From positions 1 to 64,000 of the forward strand of contig CAKPDN010000005.1 in NCBI GenBank assembly GCA_934149005.1: DNA of 64,000 bases. Direction: 5' to 3'. The notes beneath the pieces are model-generated. The model had not been told where the DNA came from and searched no databases. It saw only the letters and a list, made by a program, of their open reading frames with translations. Shown here piece after piece: positions 45,407 to 56,784 of this stretch. This DNA comes from an uncultured Clostridia bacterium (GTDB taxonomy: Bacteria > Bacillota > Clostridia > TANB77 > CAG-508). The first letter of the stretch is position 1, and every line of letters starts with the position of its first letter. Position numbers and translations under genes: made by a program.

Positions 45407-46119
45407 TTGTTTTCTATTTTCCAATCTGGTAAGTTTCTTTGAATTGCTCCAAAAAGATTAGCTCTAACCATAGGGATGTCTTTTTGCAATGTGAATATCA
45501 TTTGTTTCATAGATTCCCTTTTTGAAGTGCCATCCATTGGACATACTTTAGGCATAATTGTTAAATTATTTTTTTTAACAAATCTTTTTGTATCTTTTTC
45601 AGTAGTATAAATTAATGGTCTAATCAAAGTAATTCCAGAACGATCCATATAACTTACAGGTGAAAAAGTACCAATATTTCCTGCATATAATAAATTTAGT
45701 AAAAAAGTTTCTAAAACATCATCTTGATTATGACCTAGTGCTATTTTATTACATCCTTCTCTTACTGCAATTGAGTTGATTATACCTCTTCTTAAGTTTG
45801 CACATAAGGAACAAGGATTTTTTTCTTTTCTTATATCAAATACTATTTCTTTAGCATGACTTTTTTCAATAAATAGTGGTATTTGTAAATTATCACATAT
45901 ATTTTGCAAAAGTTCTGTATCGAAAAAATTAAATCCAGGATCAATACTTATTGCAATTATTTCAAATTTTTTTGGATAAAATATTTGTAAATTTTTGAAT
46001 GCATGTAGCATTGTTATTGAATCTTTACCTCCTGAAAGGCAAATTGCTATTTTATCGTTTTCTTCTACCATGTTATATTCTTCAATTGCTTTTCTCATAT
46101 GACTTAATATTTTTTGCAT
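45400..46119 (-). CDS. ttcA: tRNA 2-thiocytidine biosynthesis protein TtcA-like
   Basis: A 239-residue ATP-pyrophosphatase. The PP-loop is ICLSGGKDSITML (about residues 26-38), with a CSLCANLRRG CxxC motif (about 107-116) and GHNQDDVLETFLLN (about 132-145). The family binds a [4Fe-4S] cluster and thiolates tRNA position 32 or related sites. It is shorter than E. coli TtcA but typical of Clostridia. Its last residues and stop codon lie in the arm of element C. Confidence 0.88.
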   Translation of the reverse strand: MQKILSHMRKAIEEYNMVEENDKIAICLSGGKDSITMLHAFKNLQIFYPKKFEIIAISIDPGFNFFDTELLQNICDNLQIPLFIEKSHAKEIVFDIRKEKNPCSLCANLRRGIINSIAVREGCNKIALGHNQDDVLETFLLNLLYAGNIGTFSPVSYMDRSGITLIRPLIYTTEKDTKRFVKKNNLTIMPKVCPMDGTSKRESMKQMIFTLQKDIPMVRANLFGAIQRNLPDWKIENKD

Positions 46120-46446
46120 TTATTTTTTTCTCCTTTCACTGTGCTATGCTACGATTTTTTTTGTTTATTATTATTTAAAATTTTTTTCAATTTTTTGTTT
46201 AGTAAATTATTTATATTATATCATTTGTGTCAAGCCCTAAAAATATAAAAAATACTACATGTAATATAAATGTAAAATAAACTTAAAATTTAAGTTAAGA
46301 AATTGGCTAAATGACTTTCCGTAATAGAGTAGAGACTATCAATTGTAACATTAAGAAAATAGGTGAAAAGTAAGCTTGAATTTATTAATTAAAGTAAGTA
46401 AAATTAAAATAAGGTTAATTGTTTTTAATTGTAGGGAGGAATATAG
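46120..46446. other. 327-base intergenic region between ttcA and surface protein genes
   Basis: No gene seen. It should hold divergent promoters. AACTTAAAATTTAAGTT (about 46280-46296) is a near-perfect palindrome that could be an operator for the surface protein pair. The region just before 46447 contains GTAGGGAGGAA, the ribosome binding site. Confidence 0.5.
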
Positions 46447-49400
46447 ATGAAAGCATTAAAAGAGAAAATTTTAAAACCAATTGTTGTTATATTAATGATT
46501 TTAGTATTAACTGTATCGGATTTTATATTATTTGGATTGCAAATAATATCTTATGCTATTGAGACAATTGAAGAAACTAATTCAAATAATATACTTTTTT
46601 CGGCGTATTTTTTAGATGAAAATGGACAAAGTCAGCAGTATTTAGAAAAAAGTATAAATAAAGAGGCAAAGTTGATATTAGAAGCAGAAGTGAAAAATAC
46701 AGGGTATTTTGATGGAGCTATTGAATTAACTAATAGTAATTTTAAAATTAAAAATTATCAGAATGACAGTAGTATAAATAGTGTTAATGGAAATATAATT
46801 AAACTAAATCAAATTAATGCTGGAAGTCATATAAAACTTGAAATTACAGTAGAGTCATTAAAAGATGATATGTTTGATTTGAAAAATTTAAATATGGTTA
46901 CAGATATTAAAATTACAGGAACTTATGTAAATGACAGTAAATCTAATAAATCAATTGATTCAAGTAGACAGGTCCAAATAAAATGGAATACTCCTTACAA
47001 AAATACTGAAGACTTAGAATTAAATTCAGAGGTTGTAACAAATTCAGTTTATGAAGTTAATGGAACTAATAAGAGAATAGTGCAAGTAAATGTTAAGTCT
47101 GGTTTAATTAATAATGCATTTCCAATAAAATCAACCAAAATATATACAAATGTTTTTGATAATGTTGAAGATATTTATGTTCAAAGTAGAGGTACATATG
47201 CAACAAATAATGATAATGGGTTAGATTTTAATTGGGATAAGACAAATAATCAATTTGTTGTAGATATTGTAAATCAAGAAAAAGATGGATATGTTTACTG
47301 GAATAAAGTGAATAAAGATGATATTATAATTACATTTGTTTTTCCAGAAGGAGTAACAGTAGATGGAAAAAAATTATCTGTAAATTCACAAGTAGAGTTA
47401 TATGATGGAAATACACAACTTACAAAAAATGTGGATGTTGAAAATATTCAGGAAAAAGATGGTGCTATAGATTATAAAATAGAAAGAGACCAGGAAATTT
47501 ATAAAGGAAATTTATATTATGGTGAAGATACACAAATAAATTCAAGATCAATAATTGATGTTAGAGTAAAAGGAATTAGTGAAAAGATTACTATTCAAGA
47601 AGGCGATTTTAAATATAATGATAATAATGCAGCTAATGTATATTATACAAAAACGGTTGCTAAGAAATCAGAATTATTGAAAATTTTGGGTGAAAGTGGA
47701 AGTTTAAACGTAAAAACATTAAATGGTGATATTATTTCATCAATAGATAGTAATGACTTAAATAATAATGAAAATGAATTTATTGACTTAGAATATGAAA
47801 AACAAAATAATATTGTATTTGAATTTTTAAATATAACTGAAGAAGGGAAGATAGAATTAAATAATACATGTATTTTGGAGGAACATAGTTATAATAAAAA
47901 TCAAATTAAAAAATTTGATAAATTACAGTCAAGAGGAAAGTTGATAGCTGATAAAAATGTTGAAAATATTAGTAAAGAAGTACAATCTGATTTAAAGGAA
48001 CCAGAAACAGTTGCTAAATTTGTAAGTAATAGAAATGTTTTATCAACATTACAGAAAAATGAAAATGTAGAGTTTAATATAATATTAAAAACAGATGATG
48101 TTAGATGCAATTTATATAAAAATCCAATTATTGAAATTGAATTTCCATCACAAGTTACAGGCTTAGAAGCACAGTTAAATCCTGTATATGTTGATGATTT
48201 TGATATAGAAAGTGGAATAATAACAGAAACAGAAAATGGAAATAAATTAATTAGATTACAATTAAAAGGAGAGCAGCATAAACATTCTAATAATGTAAGT
48301 GAAGGAATAGTAATAAATATTAATTCAAATATAGATTTAATTAAATATATTGGAGATATTAATAGTGAAATAACAATGCGTTATACAAATGAAAATGATG
48401 AAAGTGAAGTAAAAGAAATAAAACTTCCAATAGAAATAAAAGCTAGGAGTGGACTAATTGTATATAATAAAGTAGAAAACTTTAATAATAATGGAGATGT
48501 ATTAGAAACTTTAGAAGAAAAAGGTTTAAGTGGAAATTTAGATATTGATTCTAGCGAAAAGATTTTAAATGGAAATATAGTAATAACAAATAACTATGAT
48601 CAAAAAATGGAAAATATTAATGTTTTAGGAAAAATTACTGAAGAATCAAATGTAGATTTAAAGATATTAAAAATAGAAAATATTGTAGGAGAATCTAATA
48701 TAGTATATTCAGAAAATGGTTTGGATTGGGTTGAAAATATAGAACAGTTGATAAATCCAAAATATTATAAAATTGAAATTGGAAATTTAGAAAAAGGACA
48801 AAATATAGCTGTTAAATATAATATTTATATTCCAAGTGGTTTAAAAAATGATGCTGTTGCAAAAATTGAACAAAAAATTACTGGAAGTTATATTGGACAA
48901 GAGATAAGTAAAGAAAGTGCATTAAATTTTGCTACATCTAGTTTAGATACGAAAAAAATAACAAATAGTATGTTAACATCAACTATGAAATTAGAAGGTA
49001 AAACAGCTTTGACAGAATCAACAAATCAACAACTTAATGTAAATGTGAAGACATATTTAGGAGATAAGGAGTTAGGTGAACAGGAAAATGTATACGAGGG
49101 AGAGACTTTAAGAAATATAATTACAATTACAAATACAACAGGACAAGATTTAGATAATTTAAAAGTTAAAGTAACACAAGAAAATGCAAATATATATGAT
49201 TTAAAAGAAATAGTAGTAGTTAATCCAATTGTTGCAGAAGGAGAATTTATAGAACATGAATATGATGAATTGGATACAAATATTAAAAATTTTGATACAA
49301 TTGATAAATTAAAAGCGGGAGAATCAGTTAAATTACAGTATGAAGTGGTAGTAAAAGAAATAGAAGGAAATGATAAAACTACATATGGAAATATTGAAAT

Positions 49401-51477
49401 TAATTCAGAGGAATTAACAGGAATTATAGGCAAAACAATTGAAAATAAAATAGGACAAGCGGAAATAAAAATAAATAGTAAATTTACTTATAAAGAGGAA
49501 TTAAAAATATATTCAGGTGAAGAAATAAAGACACAGATTACTACTAAAAATATTAGTGATCATGATTTAGAAAATGTAAAAGTAAAAGTTAAACTATCTG
49601 ATGAAATGTATATAAAAGATAATGATTTTTCAAAATTTTTTGATGAAGAAATGTTCTTTTTAGAGAACAATAGAATATCAGACTTAAAATATGAAAGTAG
49701 TAGTAATACAATATCATATGTAATAGACAATTTGAAAAAAGGACAAAGTGTTATAGGTATATTTAATTCTTATGCAAAAGAATTAGGAACAAATGAAGAT
49801 GAAAACTTAGCTATAGTAAGTAGTGAAGCAACAACAGAAACAAGCAATAAATATTTATCAAATGTAGCGTATAAAAAGATTTATCAAGATAAAAAAGATA
49901 TAAAAATAAATCAGACAACAGATGTAGAAGATGGAAAAGTATTAAAAGAAGGAGATAATTTTAATATTACTATAAAAGTAAGTAATAATTCTAAAGAAGA
50001 TACAAATGTAAAAATTATAGACACCATTGAACAGGCTTTTAAAATAAATACTGCAATTTTAGTTAAAGAAAATGAGACTAAAGATATCATTTCAAGTATA
50101 GACAGTGGTAATGTGTTAAGTTATGAAGAAAAATTAGATGCAGGTAAATCTTTTGAAGTAAAATTAGGAATAACATTGAAAACAGCTTTTATGATGAATC
50201 TTGGAGAGAATATTGTTAAAAATACTGTTAAATTAGAATATGATAATTTTACATTAGAATCAAATGAGTTGAGTTTTAAAGTGTTTTCTCAAATATTACC
50301 AGAAGAGGGAGATAAACCAGGAGAAGATAAACCAGGAGAAGATAAGCCAGGAGAGGATAAACCAGGAGAAGATAAGCCAGGAGAGGATAAACCAGGAGAA
50401 GATAAGCCAGGAGAAGATAATTCGGGAGAAGATGAAGAAAAAACATATAAAATTTCTGGTTGTGCATGGTTAGACAATAATAAAAATGGTATAAAAGAAG
50501 CAAATGAAGAAAAATTTTCAAATATTAAAGTAAAATTGTTAAACAACAAAACAGGAAAGTTTATTACAAACAGTGCTGGAGAAGAAATTGTGGAAATTAC
50601 TGATGAAAATGGTCAATATCAATTTAATGTAGTTGCAGGAGAATATATAGTTGTATTTTTATATGATACCTCAAATTATAGTTTAACACAATATAAAACA
50701 GAAGCGGCATCAGAAAGTACAAATTCAGATTTTATAAAGAAGAGTATTATGGTAAATAGTGAAGATGTGGAAGCTGCAATTACAGATAATATTAAAGTTG
50801 AAAATAGTGATTTTTATAATATAGATATAGGTTTAATTAAAAATCAAATTTTTGATTTAAAATTAGATAAATATATTTCAAAGATAATGGTTCAAAATAC
50901 TCAAGGAACGAAAGAATATAAATATGACAAAGAGCAATTGGCAAAAATTGAAATTAAAGCAAAATCTTTTACTGGGACAACTGTTGTAGTTGAATATAAT
51001 ATTGTAGTTACTAATGAGGGAGAAATAGATGGATATGCAAATGATATAGTTGATTATATTCCAGTGGGATACAAATTCAGTTCAGAACTTAATAAAGATT
51101 GGTATATAAATTCAGATGGAGAATTACATAATGTATCTTTAGAAGATGAAAAAATTTCTTTTGGTGAATCAAAGACATTAAAATTAATTTTAACAAAAAC
51201 ATTAACTGCAAATGATGCTGGATTGACTGTGAATACAGCAGAAATTTATAAAAGTAGTAATGATCAAAATATAAATGATAAAGATTCTGTTGCAGGTAAC
51301 AAACAGGATAAAGAAGATGATATTAGTAATGCAAGTGTAATTATTTCAATAGGAACAGGAAAATTTACAATATGTGTAATTGGAATATTAATAACTTTAA
51401 TTGTAATAGCAATATTAATTTATGTATATTTTTGGAAAAGAAAGGAGGTAGATAATATTGACAAAAATGAGAGATAG
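46447..51477 (+). CDS. Giant surface protein with repeated DUF11/adhesin-like domains and SdrD-B domain
   Basis: A 1676-residue protein with a signal peptide (about residues 10-40), then a long beta-rich extracellular region with repeated modules (for example EGETLRNIITITNTTGQDLDNLKVKV near 876 and SGEEIKTQITTKNISDHDLENV near 1020), a KPGED repeat stalk (about 1289-1328), an SdrD B-like domain beginning SGCAWLDNNKNGIKEANEE (about 1338), a DUF11-like domain, and a C-terminal membrane helix with basic tail. No LPxTG motif is obvious. It overlaps the next surface gene by 20 bases, so the two are coupled. Confidence 0.8.
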   Translation: MKALKEKILKPIVVILMILVLTVSDFILFGLQIISYAIETIEETNSNNILFSAYFLDENGQSQQYLEKSINKEAKLILEAEVKNTGYFDGAIELTNSNFKIKNYQNDSSINSVNGNIIKLNQINAGSHIKLEITVESLKDDMFDLKNLNMVTDIKITGTYVNDSKSNKSIDSSRQVQIKWNTPYKNTEDLELNSEVVTNSVYEVNGTNKRIVQVNVKSGLINNAFPIKSTKIYTNVFDNVEDIYVQSRGTYATNNDNGLDFNWDKTNNQFVVDIVNQEKDGYVYWNKVNKDDIIITFVFPEGVTVDGKKLSVNSQVELYDGNTQLTKNVDVENIQEKDGAIDYKIERDQEIYKGNLYYGEDTQINSRSIIDVRVKGISEKITIQEGDFKYNDNNAANVYYTKTVAKKSELLKILGESGSLNVKTLNGDIISSIDSNDLNNNENEFIDLEYEKQNNIVFEFLNITEEGKIELNNTCILEEHSYNKNQIKKFDKLQSRGKLIADKNVENISKEVQSDLKEPETVAKFVSNRNVLSTLQKNENVEFNIILKTDDVRCNLYKNPIIEIEFPSQVTGLEAQLNPVYVDDFDIESGIITETENGNKLIRLQLKGEQHKHSNNVSEGIVININSNIDLIKYIGDINSEITMRYTNENDESEVKEIKLPIEIKARSGLIVYNKVENFNNNGDVLETLEEKGLSGNLDIDSSEKILNGNIVITNNYDQKMENINVLGKITEESNVDLKILKIENIVGESNIVYSENGLDWVENIEQLINPKYYKIEIGNLEKGQNIAVKYNIYIPSGLKNDAVAKIEQKITGSYIGQEISKESALNFATSSLDTKKITNSMLTSTMKLEGKTALTESTNQQLNVNVKTYLGDKELGEQENVYEGETLRNIITITNTTGQDLDNLKVKVTQENANIYDLKEIVVVNPIVAEGEFIEHEYDELDTNIKNFDTIDKLKAGESVKLQYEVVVKEIEGNDKTTYGNIEINSEELTGIIGKTIENKIGQAEIKINSKFTYKEELKIYSGEEIKTQITTKNISDHDLENVKVKVKLSDEMYIKDNDFSKFFDEEMFFLENNRISDLKYESSSNTISYVIDNLKKGQSVIGIFNSYAKELGTNEDENLAIVSSEATTETSNKYLSNVAYKKIYQDKKDIKINQTTDVEDGKVLKEGDNFNITIKVSNNSKEDTNVKIIDTIEQAFKINTAILVKENETKDIISSIDSGNVLSYEEKLDAGKSFEVKLGITLKTAFMMNLGENIVKNTVKLEYDNFTLESNELSFKVFSQILPEEGDKPGEDKPGEDKPGEDKPGEDKPGEDKPGEDKPGEDNSGEDEEKTYKISGCAWLDNNKNGIKEANEEKFSNIKVKLLNNKTGKFITNSAGEEIVEITDENGQYQFNVVAGEYIVVFLYDTSNYSLTQYKTEAASESTNSDFIKKSIMVNSEDVEAAITDNIKVENSDFYNIDIGLIKNQIFDLKLDKYISKIMVQNTQGTKEYKYDKEQLAKIEIKAKSFTGTTVVVEYNIVVTNEGEIDGYANDIVDYIPVGYKFSSELNKDWYINSDGELHNVSLEDEKISFGESKTLKLILTKTLTANDAGLTVNTAEIYKSSNDQNINDKDSVAGNKQDKEDDISNASVIISIGTGKFTICVIGILITLIVIAILIYVYFWKRKEVDNIDKNER
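50309..50430 (+). repeat. PGEDK tandem repeat in the first surface protein
   Basis: Eight in-frame 15-base units of the GATAAACCAGGAGAA type encode KPGED repeats forming a proline-rich, negatively charged stalk. Two bases vary between units (AAG/AAA, GAG/GAA), and the last unit has become NSGED. Confidence 0.95.
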
Positions 51478-54400
51478 GTTAGTTTGTATTTTACTAATTA
51501 TATCTGTAATAATAATAACAGCAATTATTTCTATAAAAGGCTCAAATGCTGCATCACAGACATCAGCTGGATTTGTTATAGATGGAAGACAAATTAATAA
51601 TGATTTAGATTTGGCTATATGGGCTAAATCATCTCCAGTATCATTTATTAAATCCAGTTTATGGCAACATATAAATGATGGATATAATACTAGTGGAAGT
51701 TATTTAACTGTTAATGGAACTAGCGTTTATCACAGTTCAGCAATTTGTATGTACCATGGGGTATCATCTCAACAGGGAGCAAAGTATTTTATATCATCAA
51801 TTATAGATGTACAAGGTGATGAATGTAGAATATATAATACATCAGATGGTTCATATGAGTTGTTAACAGGTGCTAAAAACAGAAAAGCATCTGCGGCACT
51901 AGGATATGCAATTACAAAAATATTTAATTATAATGATCTTTCAGCTTATGATCAAAGAAAAGAATTAATTCATAATATATATAATGTAATTAAGGGATAT
52001 ACAAATGATGAATTTTTTGATGGAAATGAAGATTCTGGGTCTTGGTGGATAAGCGAAGATGATAAGGCAGAAGCATATGCATATGCCAAACAATATAGAA
52101 GTAATAACATTCCTTCAGAAAAGGTAGACCAAAATTTGAAGCAAAGAGTAATAAAAAAAGGAAATGATTCATATATAGGACCATTTAAACAAACATCAGG
52201 TAGTTATGAGACTAAGAGAATTACTATTAGTGTTGATGATGCAAGTAATAGCAGCACATCAAAAAAATATTATATAAAAACACCAAATAATGAATTTGTG
52301 GAGTATAGTATTTTGAAAAATGGTTTGCCAGAAAATCAAGAATTTTATGTTAAATATAATGGCACTATAAGAAAAAATTGGAAAGTTGATATAAAATATG
52401 CAAGAGAATTGTATAAAGCAAGAATGGCCTTACTATATAATCCTGCTAATAAAGGTCAACAAGTAGGAATTTATACTGGAATTGAATCAAATGGTATATC
52501 AAATGTTTTAACTTGGGAAGGAAAAGTTGATGCTAAATTTAAAATAAGAAAAGTAAATCAACAAGGACAACCAGTTAAAGGTGCACAATTTATAGTTTAC
52601 TATAAGAGTGGAGGAGTTAACAAATATATAACAGGATATGATTTTACAGAAGAACAAGTAACAGCTTTTTCAAGTTCTAGTGCAAAGGCAGTTAGATTTG
52701 TAACTAATAGTAATGGAGTGGTAAATGTTAAAGGGATTTCTTTAGAGGGAGAAGATAGTAGAAAATTTTATATTAAAGAAGTTTATACTCCTTATGGTGG
52801 TGTAAATAGAAATCCATCAAATGTATCTTATCAACCAAGTGATGAAGTAACAAAAGGCTTTACAGTATATGTAGATGATGAAAATTATGTTAAAAATACG
52901 GTTACTGCAAAAAATATAGAAATTGGTGATTTAGAAATCCATAAAACTGGTAAAAATGGAATAGCTTTAGATAATATTTTATTTAAAGTTAAAGATAAGA
53001 GTACAGGAAAATATTTACAAATAAAAGGTGTTAATGATGAAGTAAGTACATATACAATATCAAAATATGAAGATATAGTTTATACTACAAAAAATAATGC
53101 TACAGTATTTAAGACAGATTCTACAGGTAAAATTTCAATTATTAATATGCCAGCTGGAGATTATGTGTTCGAAGAATGGGAAAATGCTAAAGAAGGTTAT
53201 GAAAAAGATTGGAATAAATATAAATATGGATATAAAAATGAAGCGGAAAATAGTTCAGGACAAACAGGACATGAATATGATATAAATGTTCTAAAACAAG
53301 CAAATAATGTAAAATATTTACAAAATACACAAGAATTAGGAAACTTAAAACTAGAAAAACGTGATTCATTAGCAACTAATGTTGCATTAGAAGGAGTACA
53401 ATTTAGGATTCAAATCCAACCTGAAAATGAAACAGGATTAGTAAATTATCTACAATTACAAGATCCATACGGAAATATATGTATAGGAGAAAATAGACCA
53501 GTATCATCTGCTACAATAAATGAAATGAATAAATACGGAAATGGATATTATTCTGTTAAATATGTAAATGATGAAAATGTGGCAACTATATTTACTACAG
53601 ATAGTTCAGGAAACTTTTATGTTAATGGATTAGAAGTTTGGTATAAAAGAAATACAAAATATAAATATATTATTAAAGAATGTAATATAGGAAATAAAAT
53701 AGATTTATATTATGATACTGATAGAAATTTGAGTGATAGTAATCAACTTAATGCAAATCAAACTACATTATTCCAAATAAAAAACAAACAATTAAGAGTT
53801 GACCTTACAGGATATATTTGGGAAGATATTATTGATAATTCTAAACAATCAATAAAAAACGATCATTATGATAATGGCGAGAAGAAGATTGAAGGAATAC
53901 CAGTTACATTATATAAAAATGGAGTAATCCAAAGTCAAACAACAACAAATAGTAATGGAGAATATTTCTTCCCAGCAAAAGGTACATGGAATGGAAGACC
54001 ATACACCATAGACTTATATGCTACAGGATCTAATGATCCAGGAAGTGGGTTATTACAATATACTATTGAATTTGAATATAATGGATTGAAATATCAAAGT
54101 GTTGTTAGAGATACAGGAACATCAGAAAATGGTTCAAAAGCAGATGAAAAAGATGGATATAGAAATAGAATAAATGAGAACTTTAGTACAATTTTAGGAA
54201 ATGGAAGTAAAAATGGAACTTCAACAATAGGTTCAACTTCAACTGGTGTAAATTTATCATATAATAGTGGTGATGAAGACTATAAGTCAAAATTAATACA
54301 ATATATGGGATATACAGCAGATACAACATTAGTAAGTAAAAATGGAACAACATCAAAAGAATTAATTAAAATGATGGCTGAAATTGCTAATGGCACTATT

Positions 54401-56701
54401 AGACAGCATTGGAATTATGGGGTATGGACTGTAAGAAGTTTAAATTTAGGAATATATGAAAGAGAACAAACAGATTTAGCAATAATTACAGATGTTGATA
54501 ATATAAAAATGACCATAAACGGATATACACATACATATAATTATAAGAATAGAAATAGATTTGAAAACCAAGATAATTATAAAGGTCAAACAAGTGACTA
54601 TGATGGCTTTTTAGATGGATTCTCTGTAAGTGTTAAAAATAAAAATACAGGAAATGATTATAATTTATCATATACTAGGGAGGTATATCCTTCTTACATA
54701 GGATATACTGATAAAAATAAAAATCAAGATTCAAAATTAAAAATGTTTATTACTTATAGAATAGTTATTAATAATCAATCTACATTTTTAGTAAATAAAG
54801 TTAACAAGCTAAAAATATACTGTGATAAAAATTATAATAATCCAGTAAGCGATGGTGAGAATAAAATATCATTTAGTAAGCCAAATGATACAAATGATTA
54901 TAGAGTTTATGAAGTTAATTTGAATGATATAGATATAAATCCAGATAAAAACCTAGTATTTAATATTACTTATGAATTGGGAACAGATGCAATTCTACAA
55001 TTAAAAAATGGTGAATATGAGACTGCCAGAACAGTAACAGAAATAGCATCATATACTACATACAAAGATAAGTCTTTATATGCAAGTATTGATAAAGATT
55101 CAGCACCTGATAATATTAAGTATAATGATACTACAACTTATGAGGATGATACAGATGCGGCACCAGGATTAACTATTAAAAAAACAGATGATAAAACTTT
55201 AGAGGTTAATATGTTTGAAGATATTAAGACACAAGAGAGTTCAGATATGAATGAAGCTTTAGGTGATGGAAAATATGAAGATAGTGAAAGATTAGTAAAA
55301 GGTGCAAAAGTTACATTATTAAATAAAAGTACAGGAGAGGCAGCAAAATTATATACTATTGATAATAATGGAAATGTAAGTGAAATAGATGCTAATGTAG
55401 ACAAATTAGGTGACACAGGAACACATACATTTGTTGGATTAATACCAGGTGAATATTATTTACAATATGAATATGGAACAACTAATGATAGGGAAACAGC
55501 TATAATTAATAGTAATAATAAAGTTACAACTGAGAAGTATAAATCTACAATTATTACCAATGACACAGTTAAAGGATTAATTGATAGTTATTACAAAACT
55601 GAGCAATGGAATGATAATGTTGATGTGGCAAAAAATAATAATGGTTATTGGTATCAATCAGATGATATTGAGAAATATTCAGTAGCAATAGATGATTATA
55701 TAAAAAGAAAAGAAATTAATAAGTATTTAAGTAATATTAATTATAGTACAAAATCATCATATGATAAAATAACAGATGAAGAAAAATATCATTTAATAAC
55801 TGCAAGAACACCATTAATGTGTGTAGCAGTAGAGGATAAACAAAATAATTCTACAGATGCCCTATCAGATGATAATGGTAAGAAAAAATATAAGTACAAA
55901 TCAAGTTTCGGGATTATTGAAAGGCCAATACAAGACTTTGAAATTATAAAAGAAATAAGTAAAATAAAGATAACTTTAGCAAATGGACAGGTATTAGTTG
56001 AGGGTGATCCAGCACGTGATAAAATGAATTATGTTACATATCCAGAACGAGGAGTGCTAAAAGTAGAAGTTGATAATGAAATTATACAAGGTGCAAAATT
56101 AGAAATAACATATGCAATTAGTGCAACAAATAAATCTAATAAAAATTATGATAATAAAAATTATTATTTATTTGGCAATGATAGGACTAATCTAGTAACA
56201 AGTAAGATAAAACTTATTGATTATTTAGATAAGGAATTAGTCCAAATAGATACAGATTCAGATACATGGAAATGGGAAGCAAAAACAACAGAATCTATGA
56301 GAAATAAGGTTTCAGATGATACCATAAGTAAAGGTGGAAACTATAATTTCTTACTTCCAACAGATGGGGCTGAGGAAATTGAGTTTGCTCCAGGTGATAC
56401 GAAGCATTTAGCTAGTATAACTGCAAGCAAGTTGTTGTCATCTTCGGAAGAAATGGTTTATGATAATATTGTAGAAATCTATAATTTGGAAAATCCAGTG
56501 GGTAGATTTTATGATGGAACGCCAGGAAATTTTGATTTTGAAAATTTTGAATGTGATAATAATAAATATCCAAATAGAGCTAAAATTACAATTGTTCCAC
56601 CAACAGGTGCTAAAAATATGGTGATTTATGTGTTAATTGGAATTGGATGCTTAGTAATATTAGCTGGAGGAGTAATCTTTATTAAAAAGAAAATTTTATA
56701 G
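51458..56701 (+). CDS. Giant SpaA/SdrD-type surface adhesin with PPTG-like sorting signal
   Basis: A 1747-residue protein with signal peptide (about residues 6-30), an N-terminal thioester-like or Cys-containing region, several SpaA-like domains (GDLEIHKTGKNGIALDNILFKV near 491; LKLEKRDSLATNVALEGVQFRI near 630), SdrD B-like domains (LTGYIWEDIIDNS near 782), and a C-terminal end VPPTGAKNM, membrane helix and KKKIL tail. PPTGA resembles a sortase LPxTG variant. The start is a TTG eight bases after AAAGGAGG; ATG 51467 is an alternative. Isopeptide-type SpaA folds suggest a pilus- or fibre-like adhesin. Confidence 0.82.
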   Translation: MTKMRDRLVCILLIISVIIITAIISIKGSNAASQTSAGFVIDGRQINNDLDLAIWAKSSPVSFIKSSLWQHINDGYNTSGSYLTVNGTSVYHSSAICMYHGVSSQQGAKYFISSIIDVQGDECRIYNTSDGSYELLTGAKNRKASAALGYAITKIFNYNDLSAYDQRKELIHNIYNVIKGYTNDEFFDGNEDSGSWWISEDDKAEAYAYAKQYRSNNIPSEKVDQNLKQRVIKKGNDSYIGPFKQTSGSYETKRITISVDDASNSSTSKKYYIKTPNNEFVEYSILKNGLPENQEFYVKYNGTIRKNWKVDIKYARELYKARMALLYNPANKGQQVGIYTGIESNGISNVLTWEGKVDAKFKIRKVNQQGQPVKGAQFIVYYKSGGVNKYITGYDFTEEQVTAFSSSSAKAVRFVTNSNGVVNVKGISLEGEDSRKFYIKEVYTPYGGVNRNPSNVSYQPSDEVTKGFTVYVDDENYVKNTVTAKNIEIGDLEIHKTGKNGIALDNILFKVKDKSTGKYLQIKGVNDEVSTYTISKYEDIVYTTKNNATVFKTDSTGKISIINMPAGDYVFEEWENAKEGYEKDWNKYKYGYKNEAENSSGQTGHEYDINVLKQANNVKYLQNTQELGNLKLEKRDSLATNVALEGVQFRIQIQPENETGLVNYLQLQDPYGNICIGENRPVSSATINEMNKYGNGYYSVKYVNDENVATIFTTDSSGNFYVNGLEVWYKRNTKYKYIIKECNIGNKIDLYYDTDRNLSDSNQLNANQTTLFQIKNKQLRVDLTGYIWEDIIDNSKQSIKNDHYDNGEKKIEGIPVTLYKNGVIQSQTTTNSNGEYFFPAKGTWNGRPYTIDLYATGSNDPGSGLLQYTIEFEYNGLKYQSVVRDTGTSENGSKADEKDGYRNRINENFSTILGNGSKNGTSTIGSTSTGVNLSYNSGDEDYKSKLIQYMGYTADTTLVSKNGTTSKELIKMMAEIANGTIRQHWNYGVWTVRSLNLGIYEREQTDLAIITDVDNIKMTINGYTHTYNYKNRNRFENQDNYKGQTSDYDGFLDGFSVSVKNKNTGNDYNLSYTREVYPSYIGYTDKNKNQDSKLKMFITYRIVINNQSTFLVNKVNKLKIYCDKNYNNPVSDGENKISFSKPNDTNDYRVYEVNLNDIDINPDKNLVFNITYELGTDAILQLKNGEYETARTVTEIASYTTYKDKSLYASIDKDSAPDNIKYNDTTTYEDDTDAAPGLTIKKTDDKTLEVNMFEDIKTQESSDMNEALGDGKYEDSERLVKGAKVTLLNKSTGEAAKLYTIDNNGNVSEIDANVDKLGDTGTHTFVGLIPGEYYLQYEYGTTNDRETAIINSNNKVTTEKYKSTIITNDTVKGLIDSYYKTEQWNDNVDVAKNNNGYWYQSDDIEKYSVAIDDYIKRKEINKYLSNINYSTKSSYDKITDEEKYHLITARTPLMCVAVEDKQNNSTDALSDDNGKKKYKYKSSFGIIERPIQDFEIIKEISKIKITLANGQVLVEGDPARDKMNYVTYPERGVLKVEVDNEIIQGAKLEITYAISATNKSNKNYDNKNYYLFGNDRTNLVTSKIKLIDYLDKELVQIDTDSDTWKWEAKTTESMRNKVSDDTISKGGNYNFLLPTDGAEEIEFAPGDTKHLASITASKLLSSSEEMVYDNIVEIYNLENPVGRFYDGTPGNFDFENFECDNNKYPNRAKITIVPPTGAKNMVIYVLIGIGCLVILAGGVIFIKKKIL

Positions 56702-56723
56702 TAAAATATATTAGTTGTATTTG

Positions 56724-56763
56724 AAAACAGATTTAATAGAATGTCTATTAGATCTGTTTTTGT
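56724..56763 (+). terminator. Terminator after the surface protein genes
   Basis: AAAACAGATTTAATAGA and TCTATTAGATCTGTTTT pair around ATG with one G-T pair, then TTGTGT. Confidence 0.75.
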
Positions 56764-56784
56764 GTATACTAAAATAAAAATTGA

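Noticed and set aside
50276..50549. Minus-strand frames in the KPGED repeat region, or a CRISPR-like array
   Set aside because: The 15-base repeats have no spacers and are in frame with the surface protein; the antisense frames are repeat shadows.
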